DNA from: Rubrobacter sp.
Lineage (GTDB): Bacteria > Actinomycetota > Rubrobacteria > Rubrobacterales > Rubrobacteraceae
Reading direction: 5' to 3'
NCBI GenBank assembly: GCA_013695335.1
Contig: JACDAR010000324.1
Coordinates: forward strand, 1 to 7,782
Length of the DNA: 7,782 bases
Shown here: piece by piece, positions 1-4,867 of the stretch
Numbering within the stretch: position 1 is the stretch's first letter
How the letters are laid out: the number at the start of each line of letters is the position of its first letter
Translations under genes and position numbers: made by a program
The notes under the pieces: generated by a model
Seen by the model: only the letters and a program-made list of their open reading frames with translations
What the model was told of the DNA's origin: nothing
Databases searched by the model: none

Positions 1-281
1 CCATGGCCAAGATCAACCCTCACGTCAAGGTGTCAGCCACCAAATCCACGCTCGGCCACTCCCTTGGCGCGAGCGGCGCCATAGAAACCGCGATCTGCGC
101 GATGGCCCTGAAAGAGAAGACCATCCCCCCAATGCGCAACCTGGAGACACTGGCGGAGGGATGCGCCGACCTCGACTACGTGGTGGGCGATCCACGCGAA
201 GTCCCTGACCTGGAAGCAGCCCTGTGCGCCAACCTCGGCGTCGGCGGCCACAACGTGGCGGTCGCGCTGGAGAGTGCCTGA
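1..281 (+). CDS. fabF: 3-oxoacyl-[ACP] synthase II, C-terminal part (cut by window edge)
   Basis: C-terminal 92 or so residues of a thiolase-fold beta-ketoacyl-ACP synthase, the condensing enzyme that elongates acyl-ACP with malonyl-ACP in type II fatty acid synthesis in the cytosol. The visible motif KSTLGHSLGASG (Lys14 and His19 of the visible part) matches the conserved Lys and second catalytic His of KAS I/II (Lys335 and His340 of E. coli FabF). The catalytic Cys and first His would lie outside the window. The C-terminal glycine loop reads NLGVGGHN where FabF normally has SFGFGGTN, so both Phe are replaced (Leu78, Val80). The reading frame is open from the edge. The ATG at position 3 is internal Met, not the start. 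The next gene starts 6 nt downstream, which suggests co-transcription. A related KAS (FabB or a polyketide-type KS) cannot be excluded from the C-terminus alone. Confidence 0.9.
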   Translation, partial: MAKINPHVKVSATKSTLGHSLGASGAIETAICAMALKEKTIPPMRNLETLAEGCADLDYVVGDPREVPDLEAALCANLGVGGHNVAVALESA

Positions 282-287
282 GCCGCC

Positions 288-866
288 GTGGCAAAAACCC
301 AGAACACCAACGACCTGCCGCAAGACCCTCCAATCCCCGAAGACGACGGGGCCGCGGATCACCTGCCTGGAACGACGCTGCCATCCGTGCCGCTCGCGGG
401 AACATCAGGGGAGCGGGTAGATATTTCGGAACTGTCTGGAATCTCCGTCGCGTATTGCTACCCGATGACGGGGAGGCCGGACATGGAGTTGCCCGAAGGC
501 TGGGACGACATACCCGGCGCGAGAGGATGCACCCCGCAATCGTGCGCCTTCCGCGACCATCACCAGGAACTCGAATCCCTCGGCGCCCGCGTCCTCGGGA
601 TAAGCACGCAGGGCACCGAGTATCAGCGGGAAGCTGCGGAAAGGTTGCATCTTCCATACGAGCTTCTGGGTGATGGGGAACTTGCGTTCGCGAAGGCTCT
701 AAACCTACCGACGTTCGAGGCCGATGGCATGACCCTGATCAAACGCCTCACGCTCGTGATTGTGGACGGGCGCATATTGAAAGTCTTCTACCCGGTGTTC
801 CCGCCCGACGCCAACGCGGCGGAGGTTGCCGCATGGCTGCGGGGCGAGGGCCCTGGAAAGGATTGA
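288..866 (+). CDS. Peroxiredoxin, PrxQ/BCP-like (AhpC/TSA redoxin fold)
   Basis: A 192-residue thiol peroxidase predicted to reduce H2O2 or organic peroxides in the cytosol with electrons from thioredoxin. The motif GCTPQSCAFRD holds Cys81 and Cys86. The five-residue spacing is that of the peroxidatic and resolving cysteines of atypical two-Cys BCP/PrxQ enzymes. The redoxin strand ISVAYCYP precedes it and VLGISTQ follows, as in the family. Two oddities stand out. About 20 residues (GRPDMELPEGWDDIPGAR region) separate the YCYP strand from the peroxidatic Cys, where classical BCP has about six. There is also a polar, Pro/Asp-rich N-terminal tail of about 25 residues. The GTG start at 288 is the only plausible one near the preceding stop. 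The best purine-rich tract, GGAGAG at 269-274, is rather distant, so translation may be coupled to the upstream gene. One base separates its stop from the LarE start. Confidence 0.85.
   Translation: MAKTQNTNDLPQDPPIPEDDGAADHLPGTTLPSVPLAGTSGERVDISELSGISVAYCYPMTGRPDMELPEGWDDIPGARGCTPQSCAFRDHHQELESLGARVLGISTQGTEYQREAAERLHLPYELLGDGELAFAKALNLPTFEADGMTLIKRLTLVIVDGRILKVFYPVFPPDANAAEVAAWLRGEGPGKD
855..861 (+). promoter_or_regulatory. Ribosome binding site that fixes the LarE start
   Basis: GGAAAGG lies 6 nt before GTG 868 and overlaps the last codons of the peroxiredoxin gene. It favours GTG 868 over the in-frame ATG at 826, which would give 14 extra residues read through the end of the upstream gene and has no such site. 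Confidence 0.6.
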
Positions 867-867
867 C

Positions 868-1716
868 GTGTACAGCATCGAAGAGCGCCTGAAGGAACTG
901 GAAGGCTTACTCGTGCCCCACGGGAGCGCGCTGGTCGCGTACTCTGGCGGGGTGGACTCTTCGCTCGCGCTGGCAGTAGCCGCGCGGGCGTTCCCCAGAG
1001 ACAGCGTCCTGGCAGTCACCTCCAACAACGAGACGTATCTGCCTTCGGAGTTGAATCTCGCACGGGATTTCGTTGATTCACTTGGCGTGGAGCATCTGGT
1101 GGTGAACACCCGCGAACTCGACAACCCGAACTACGCGAGCAACCCGGCCAACCGCTGCTATTTTTGCAAGAGCACCCTGTATTCGGACCTGGCGAAGCTG
1201 GCCGAGGAGCGCGGCTTCGGGTGCGTCGTTGACGGGGCGAACGCCGACGACGCGGGGGATCATCGTCCCGGCAGGAAGGCTGCTGGTGAGATCGGGGTGG
1301 TCTCCCCCCTGAGCCTAGCTGGCGTGGACAAGGCCGAGGTAAGGGAGATGGCAAAATTCCTCGGGCTCCCGAGTTGGGACAAGCCGGCGCTCGCTTGCCT
1401 GTCCAGCCGGTTCCCGTATGGGCAGGAGATCACACCCGAAAAGCTCGCCCAGGTCACCCGCGCCGAGGAGTTCATGCGGACCAGGGGCTTCCGGCAGGTG
1501 AGGGTTCGACACCACGGCGACATCGCGCGTCTTGAGGTCGGCCCGGAAGAGATGGAGCGGGCTTTCGCCGAGCGGGAGGAAATCGCCGCTGAGCTGCTGG
1601 ATGCTGGCTTCCTGCACGTGGCCCTGGATCTCTCGGGATACCGTTCCGGCAGCCTCAACGCCGCGCTAAAGAAGCCTGGCAAGAAACCGAAGAAAATGCT
1701 CCCAGTCGTCTCGTAG
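868..1716 (+). CDS. larE: ATP-dependent sacrificial sulfur transferase LarE, three-cysteine type
   Basis: A 282-residue PP-loop ATPase. LarE family enzymes adenylylate a carboxylate of the pyridinium dicarboxylate mononucleotide made by LarB and put sulfur on it, building the nickel-pincer nucleotide used by lactate racemase and relatives. Visible features: the PP-loop SGGVDSS (residues 26-32), the RCYFCK motif with Cys97 and Cys100, DGANADD (122-128), and PALACLSSRFPYG with Cys177. Cys177 aligns with the sacrificial Cys176 of Lactobacillus plantarum LarE. The CxxC plus this third Cys is the pattern of LarE proteins that bind a [4Fe-4S] cluster and recycle, instead of losing their own cysteine sulfur. 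A Lys-rich tail (KKPGKKPKK) ends the protein. The start is the GTG at 868 with a good ribosome binding site. It is tightly packed between the peroxiredoxin and DUF456 genes. No larA, larB or larC is in this window, so the cofactor's user is unknown. The family call is secure; the cluster type is inferred from cysteines. Confidence 0.92.
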   Translation: MYSIEERLKELEGLLVPHGSALVAYSGGVDSSLALAVAARAFPRDSVLAVTSNNETYLPSELNLARDFVDSLGVEHLVVNTRELDNPNYASNPANRCYFCKSTLYSDLAKLAEERGFGCVVDGANADDAGDHRPGRKAAGEIGVVSPLSLAGVDKAEVREMAKFLGLPSWDKPALACLSSRFPYGQEITPEKLAQVTRAEEFMRTRGFRQVRVRHHGDIARLEVGPEEMERAFAEREEIAAELLDAGFLHVALDLSGYRSGSLNAALKKPGKKPKKMLPVVS

Positions 1717-1718
1717 CC

Positions 1719-2267
1719 GTGGAGAACGAAACGCTTCTGCTTATCGTCACGTTCATAGCGATGGGCGTTGGGCTGCTCGGGAGCGCGCTGCCAGGACTTC
1801 CCGGCGTACCCCTGATCTTCCTTTCAGCCCTCGTCTACGCCATCCTGACGAACTTCGCAGACATCGGATGGCTTTCCCTGGTTCTCCTCGGACTCTTCGC
1901 GGCCATAGCCTTCGTCGCGGATTTCGTCGCCACAACTTACGGGGCGCGCAGGTTCGGGGCAAGCAACTGGGGCACGATGGGAGGGGCCATCGGTGGCATC
2001 GTCGGCGCCCTGGCCGGGGCGTTGGTCTTCGGAATAGGCGCGCTGTTCGGCCTGATCCTGGGTACCATCGGCGGCGTCTTCCTCGGCGAGTATCTCAGGC
2101 GTCAGCGAGAACCGGCCAGCGAAGGTCAGGAGAGCAGCCGCTGGGACTGGCGGCGTGCCTACCGCGCCGCAGGAGGCGTGCTCGTGGGCTACGTGGCCTC
2201 GGCGGTCACCCAGGGAATTCTGGGCGTCGTCAGCGTGGTTGTCTTTGTGCTGGCGGTGGCGTATTAG
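1719..2267 (+). CDS. DUF456 family integral membrane protein
   Basis: A 182-residue, very hydrophobic protein of the DUF456 family, whose function is not known. The N-terminal signature GLLGSALPGLPGVPLIFLSALVYA (split here only for description: residues about 18-41) is typical: a helix, a Pro/Gly turn, then a second helix. Predicted membrane spans lie at about residues 5-22, 28-45, 50-70, a glycine-rich pair at 85-120, and a last span at about 150-181. A short charged loop (RRQREPASEGQESSRWDWRR, about 126-145) separates the last two. The glycine-zipper-like central part (GGAIGGIVGALAGALVFG) is characteristic. The GTG start is 2 nt after the LarE stop, so the gene is probably the last member of the fabF-prx-larE transcript. 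Its TAG stop at 2265-2267 is the first triplet of the left heptad repeat array, so the repeat supplies the stop codon. A link to LarE function is not supported beyond position. Confidence 0.85.
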   Translation: MENETLLLIVTFIAMGVGLLGSALPGLPGVPLIFLSALVYAILTNFADIGWLSLVLLGLFAAIAFVADFVATTYGARRFGASNWGTMGGAIGGIVGALAGALVFGIGALFGLILGTIGGVFLGEYLRRQREPASEGQESSRWDWRRAYRAAGGVLVGYVASAVTQGILGVVSVVVFVLAVAY

Positions 2268-2299
2268 GCTATAGGCTTCAGGTTTCAGCTTTCAGGTGG
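2265..2299 (+). repeat. Left heptad repeat array (5 units), inverted relative to 2698-2739
   Basis: Five consecutive 7-bp units read TAGGCTA, TAGGCTT, CAGGTTT, CAGCTTT, CAGGTGG, a loose YAGGYTT consensus. The first 24 bp (2265-2288) are repeated exactly, in inverted orientation, at 2716-2739. The first unit begins with the stop codon of the DUF456 gene, and the last unit contains the AGGTGG that serves as ribosome binding site for the gene at 2305. The organisation recalls the short tandemly repeated heptamers (STRR) of cyanobacteria, although the sequence is different. Whether it is dispersed in this genome cannot be judged from one window. Confidence 0.85.
2294..2299 (+). promoter_or_regulatory. 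Ribosome binding site of the Imm8-like gene, inside the repeat
   Basis: AGGTGG, 5 nt before ATG 2305, lies in the last unit of the left heptad array. It favours ATG 2305 over the in-frame GTG at 2296, which overlaps this site. It also means the repeat contributes to expression of the gene. Confidence 0.5.
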
Positions 2300-2304
2300 C
2301 CTAC

Positions 2305-2664
2305 ATGAACCTCGAAATAAAAGGCATCTACTCAGCGGACGTGGACGACTACCCGGACGATCCGCACAATTTCGTCGTACACCTTTACGTGGACGTCGGT
2401 GAAGCAGGCCGCGAAGGCGCGGAGACGTTCAACTTCTTTGCGGCCTCGCCGGGTGGCCTGGCGCCATTGGTCAAATGGGAAGACTACTATTTCCTACGCG
2501 GATACATCCTTATGGACGAGTTCGATTGGAAAATCATACACAGGGCGATCCAAAACCTCATCGACCATGCCCGCTCCAGGCAGAACTTGAACGAGGTGAT
2601 GTCTTTCTTCAATCGCTACGGACTCTACGACTCCAAAGACCTGGGCGGGAGACACTACCCGTGA
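2305..2664 (+). CDS. Imm8-like immunity protein (orphan)
   Basis: A 119-residue protein resembling the Imm8 family of polymorphic-toxin immunity proteins. It starts MNLEIKGIYSADVDDY and continues PDDPHNFVVHLYVDVG, with GAETFNFFAASPGGL (residues 38-52) and an amphipathic C-terminal helix (DWKIIHRAIQNLIDHAR, about 74-90). Imm8 members show the same opening of a short strand, an acidic SPD-like segment, a PEDPxNF-like motif and an F-x-F strand. Known or predicted members sit next to contact-dependent or secreted toxins and bind the cognate toxin. Here no toxin gene lies on either side: DUF456 is upstream and a convergent PAC2 gene is downstream. The start is ATG 2305, which matches the family N-terminus. 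Third-position GC is about 74% by hand count, not obviously foreign. The gene lies between two inverted heptad arrays. It could be a solitary immunity gene or a member used for something else. The family assignment is by memory of the pattern, not by a search. Confidence 0.68.
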   Translation: MNLEIKGIYSADVDDYPDDPHNFVVHLYVDVGEAGREGAETFNFFAASPGGLAPLVKWEDYYFLRGYILMDEFDWKIIHRAIQNLIDHARSRQNLNEVMSFFNRYGLYDSKDLGGRHYP

Positions 2665-2697
2665 TCGGCTACTCCAGCGCTACCCGAATCATCTAGA

Positions 2698-2739
2698 GCC
2701 GCTGAAACCTGTTACCTGAAACCTGAAGCCTATAGCCTA
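2698..2739 (-). repeat. Right heptad repeat array (6 units), inverted copy of 2265-2299
   Basis: Read on the minus strand from 2739, six 7-bp units are TAGGCTA, TAGGCTT, CAGGTTT, CAGGTAA, CAGGTTT, CAGCGGC. Units 1 to 3 plus the first three bases of unit 4 (24 bp) are identical to the left array; the arrays diverge after that. The first triplet, TAG, is the stop codon of the minus-strand PAC2 gene. The two arrays therefore point toward each other and enclose the Imm8-like gene with about 400 bp between them. Confidence 0.85.
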
Positions 2740-3612
2740 CTCTTCCTCGTGCCGCTGGTCGCGGAGGAAGCTCTCCAGTTCCTCGGCCAGATCGTCACCC
2801 GTGGGGAGATCCCTGGCTTCTCCGGCCTGGGAGTCGAAGCGCTCTTCGAGCATCCTGACGTAACCGGCGAGGTCGGAATCCTGGGCGACGGCGGCTGAGA
2901 CCTGTTCCTGGTAGCTCTCGGCGGAGTGTTCGAGTTGCGAGGTGTCAACGTCCACCTTGAGCAGGTTCGAGAAGCTCTCCAGCAGGGCAAGGGAGGCGGG
3001 CGCCGACGGTACGGACGGCAAATAATGCGGCACGGAGGCCCAGAAGCTGACCGAGGGCAAACCTTGCTCCGCGCAAATCCCATGCAGCACGCCGGTGATG
3101 CCTGTCGGCCCTTCGTAGCGGGAGGCTGAGAGATCCAGGCCACCCACCAGGTCAGGGTCCTGGGCGTTGGCGGAGACGTGGACCTGGCGGCTGTGTGGCA
3201 CGTCAGCGAGCAGGGCGCCCATGGTCACAACGAGCTCCACCTCCAGCTCGCGCGCAAGCTCCACAACAGCGGAGCAGAACGAACGCCAGCGGAAGTTCGG
3301 CTCGGGGCCGGAGAGAAGAACCATGCTGCGTCCCCCCGTGTTGGCGGAAGGGGCGGCGGAGAACGCGTTCTCGGGCCAATCTATCTTTCGCGTAACGCCG
3401 TCAACCAGACGCACCTGGGGGCGCGTGGTCTGAAAATCGTAGAACTCCTCACCGTCGAACCCTCCGAACCGTTTGGCCTCCCAAGAGTCCGACAGCGCCC
3501 CAACCGCGACGCTCGCGGCCTCCGCCGCATCGTTCCATCCGGTGAACCCGGCCACCAGCACCGGGCGTTCCAGTTCGGGGCGCCACTCCAAATTGATGTA
3601 TGTGTTTTCCAT
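2737..3612 (-). CDS. PAC2 family protein (proteasome-assembly-chaperone-like)
   Basis: A 291-residue protein of the PAC2 family, named after eukaryotic proteasome assembly chaperone 2. Bacterial homologues such as Mycobacterium tuberculosis Rv2125 occur mostly in actinobacteria and related lineages, and their exact role is unsettled. Visible features: RPVLVAGFTGWNDAAEAAS (about 16-34) with the family's GWNDA motif; a central VVTMGALLADVPHSR stretch; SRYEGPTGITGVLH, the strongly conserved loop; and an acidic, probably helical C-terminal tail ending in RDQRHEEE. Length is normal. The start at ATG 3612 has no clear Shine-Dalgarno sequence. A 5-bp hairpin (3613-3617 with 3629-3633) abuts the start codon and could damp initiation. 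It lies 62 nt downstream of aat on the same strand, probably in one transcript. Its TAG stop falls in the right heptad array. No proteasome or Pup gene is present in the window. Confidence 0.88.
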   Translation of the reverse strand: MENTYINLEWRPELERPVLVAGFTGWNDAAEAASVAVGALSDSWEAKRFGGFDGEEFYDFQTTRPQVRLVDGVTRKIDWPENAFSAAPSANTGGRSMVLLSGPEPNFRWRSFCSAVVELARELEVELVVTMGALLADVPHSRQVHVSANAQDPDLVGGLDLSASRYEGPTGITGVLHGICAEQGLPSVSFWASVPHYLPSVPSAPASLALLESFSNLLKVDVDTSQLEHSAESYQEQVSAAVAQDSDLAGYVRMLEERFDSQAGEARDLPTGDDLAEELESFLRDQRHEEE

Positions 3613-3674
3613 GCGGCTAGCTTAACACGCCGCGTTGATGGGCTCGGAACCGCTGATGACGGTTTTTCGGCGGG

Positions 3675-4256
3675 TTACACGAAGGTGCGGGGTAGGCGCA
3701 GCGCGCGGTCGAGGCGGCGGAGGTACTCGTGTTCGGGTAGCTCGATGGCGCCCATCCTGGCGAGGTGATCGTTCTGTATCTGGCAGTCGAGCAGCATGAA
3801 GCCCCTCTCCCTGAGACGCCTGACGAGGTGGACCAGGCAGACCTTCGAGGCATCGGTAATGCGGCTGAACATGGACTCGCCCATGAACGCGCCGCCAAGC
3901 GAGACGCCGTAGAGACCGCCGGCCAACTCACCATCCCGATACGCCTCGACGCTGTGGGCCATGCCTGCCTCGTGCAGGCGCATGTAGGACAGGATTATTC
4001 CATCGTCGATCCAGGTCTCCTCCCGGTCTGCGCACGCCCGAACGACGCCTTCGAAATCTTTGTCCACGCTTACTTCATAGGCGTTTTTGCGGAGCACGCG
4101 ACCGAGTGATTTCGAGACGTGAAGCGCATCCAACTCCAGCACGGAGCGCGGGTTGGAGCGGTAGAACTCGACCCCGCCGAAACCGTCGGCCATGGGAAAC
4201 GCACCGGCCCTGTAACAAGCCTCCAGAATATCCGGGGTGAGATCCAGGCTCCTCAT
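3675..4256 (-). CDS. aat: Leucyl/phenylalanyl-tRNA-protein transferase
   Basis: A 193-residue enzyme that transfers Leu or Phe from aminoacyl-tRNA to N-terminal Arg or Lys (and some Met) of proteins. This makes N-degrons recognised by ClpS for ClpAP degradation in the cytosol. Diagnostic motifs: FPMAD (20-24), ETWIDDGIILSYMRLHE (80-96), AHSVEAYRDGELAGGLYGV (100-118), GGAFMGESMFSRITDASK (121-138) and LLDCQIQNDHL (155-165). Glu127, Asp157 and Gln159 align with Glu156, Asp186 and Gln188 of the E. coli enzyme, which have been proposed as catalytic, so it appears active. It is about 40 residues shorter than E. coli Aat (234), mainly at the N-terminus, as in the compact non-proteobacterial forms. 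ATG 4256 gives the expected compact start; the ribosome binding site is weak. It is divergent from crcB across a 197-bp gap and upstream of the PAC2 gene. clpS and clpA are not in the window. Confidence 0.95.
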   Translation of the reverse strand: MRSLDLTPDILEACYRAGAFPMADGFGGVEFYRSNPRSVLELDALHVSKSLGRVLRKNAYEVSVDKDFEGVVRACADREETWIDDGIILSYMRLHEAGMAHSVEAYRDGELAGGLYGVSLGGAFMGESMFSRITDASKVCLVHLVRRLRERGFMLLDCQIQNDHLARMGAIELPEHEYLRRLDRALRLPRTFV

Positions 4257-4356
4257 ACCCGCGCATTAAAGCCGCCAGCAACGCAACCCGCCAGAACATT
4301 CGATATTCCACCCGATGTTGACGTGATGCGCGGCGGGAGATCCATCCCCATCCCTT

Positions 4357-4374
4357 CGCAAAGCACAATTTGCG
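4357..4374. promoter_or_regulatory. Perfect 6-bp inverted repeat in the aat/crcB intergenic region
   Basis: CGCAAA, a 6-nt spacer, then TTTGCG. It sits in the divergent gap between aat and crcB. Its right arm overlaps a possible crcB -35 box (TTGCGT, 4370-4375). The symmetry and position would suit a repressor operator, but a short inverted repeat can occur by chance and no T-run follows to make it a terminator. Confidence 0.25.
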
Positions 4375-4398
4375 TCATGTTGCTACATCTCGTAAGAT
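4370..4398 (+). promoter_or_regulatory. Candidate sigma70-type promoter for crcB
   Basis: TTGCGT (4370-4375), 17 bp, then TAAGAT (4393-4398). The matches to TTGACA and TATAAT are partial (3 and 4 of 6). The site lies in the least GC-rich stretch of the intergenic region and would start RNA at about 4405, leaving a leader of roughly 30 nt before the leader-peptide ATG. This is only a pattern match. Confidence 0.28.
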
Positions 4399-4433
4399 AA
4401 AAGCACTTTGCAAGGCTGACGGAGAGGTTAAAC

Positions 4434-4457
4434 ATGATCGTGCCCGAAAACAGATGA
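4434..4457 (+). CDS. Possible seven-codon leader peptide coupled to crcB
   Basis: The frame ATG ATC GTG CCC GAA AAC AGA TGA encodes MIVPENR. Its start has the best ribosome binding site in the region (GGAGAGG at 4421-4427, 6 nt upstream). Its stop TGA overlaps the crcB ATG as ATGA, whereas crcB itself has no visible Shine-Dalgarno sequence. This arrangement is typical of translational coupling by stop-restart. The peptide shows no obvious regulatory codon run, so it may simply deliver ribosomes to crcB. Expression is inferred from the arrangement only. Confidence 0.4.
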   Translation: MIVPENR

Positions 4458-4831
4458 TCAACCTTTTGATGGTGGTGGCCGGGGGCGCAATCGGGGCTGG
4501 GGGGCGCTACCTGGTGGGTGGATGGGTGCAGGCCCAGGTCGGAGCAGGGTTTCCCCTGGGCACGTTCGTAGTGAATATCGTGGGATCTCTGATCATGGGG
4601 CTGGCAATCGGCGTGTTCGAGCGTGGCGGCCTCTCTTCCGGGGCGAACCTGTTCCTGACCGTCGGCGTTCTAGGGGGGTTCACCACCTTCTCAGCCTTCA
4701 GCCACGAGACGCTGCGCCTCATGGAAGCCGGCCAGGCCACGACCTCGCTCCTAAACGCTTTCGGGCAGATCACGGTCGGACTCGGCGCAGTCTACCTGGG
4801 ATTTCTCCTCGTTCGGCTTTTCGCGCAGTGA
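4454..4831 (+). CDS. crcB: Fluoride ion channel Fluc/CrcB
   Basis: A 125-residue four-span inner-membrane protein that forms a dual-topology dimer and lets fluoride leave the cell. Visible features: MINLLMVVAGGAIGAGGRYLV (span 1 with the conserved GGxRYL-like Arg), FPLGTFVVNIVGSLIMGL (span 2 with the pore Asn), and GVLGGFTTFSAFSHET (span 3 break with the GGxTTFSxF motif, whose Gly/Thr carbonyls hold the structural Na+ and whose Phe residues line the pore). A final hydrophobic span ends at LLVRLFAQ. Length equals the family norm when the ATG at 4454 is used; the in-frame ATG at 4370 would add 28 unrelated residues. Only one copy is present, as expected for a homodimeric channel. It is divergent from aat and convergent with the asparaginase gene. 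I could not find the fluoride riboswitch that often precedes this gene. Confidence 0.95.
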   Translation: MINLLMVVAGGAIGAGGRYLVGGWVQAQVGAGFPLGTFVVNIVGSLIMGLAIGVFERGGLSSGANLFLTVGVLGGFTTFSAFSHETLRLMEAGQATTSLLNAFGQITVGLGAVYLGFLLVRLFAQ

Positions 4832-4867
4832 AAGCTGCAGCAGGCGTCGTTATGCACGCCAGGGAAA

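Noticed and set aside
826..867. LarE start at ATG 826
   Set aside because: It would overlap the peroxiredoxin gene by 41 nt. GTG 868 has a ribosome binding site and gives the usual N-terminus.
2265..2739. Insertion sequence or integron cassette
   Set aside because: No transposase or integrase is present, and no target-site duplication or attC-like fold was visible outside the repeats. Only the inverted repeats are supported, so no mobile element is annotated.
3648..3667. Hairpin with a T-run (AACCG...CGGTT then TTT), possible terminator
   Set aside because: The T-run is on the plus strand, where no gene is ending. On the minus strand, between aat and PAC2, the hairpin is followed by GC-rich sequence.
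4300..4433. Fluoride (crcB) riboswitch upstream of crcB
   Set aside because: Fragments such as GGGAGAT...ATCCC and a hairpin followed by GTCATGTTGCTAC loosely recall the consensus, but the pseudoknot partner and the GCTGATG...CCTAC end could not be matched in order. A covariance-model search would decide.
4370..4453. N-terminal extension of CrcB from ATG 4370
   Set aside because: The 28 added residues are charged and unlike the family. The downstream ATG 4454 gives the normal N-terminus and length.
4843..4860. Hairpin GGCGT...ACGCC between convergent crcB and asparaginase genes
   Set aside because: The stem is only 5 bp with an 8-nt loop and has no T-run on either side, so a rho-independent terminator is not supported.
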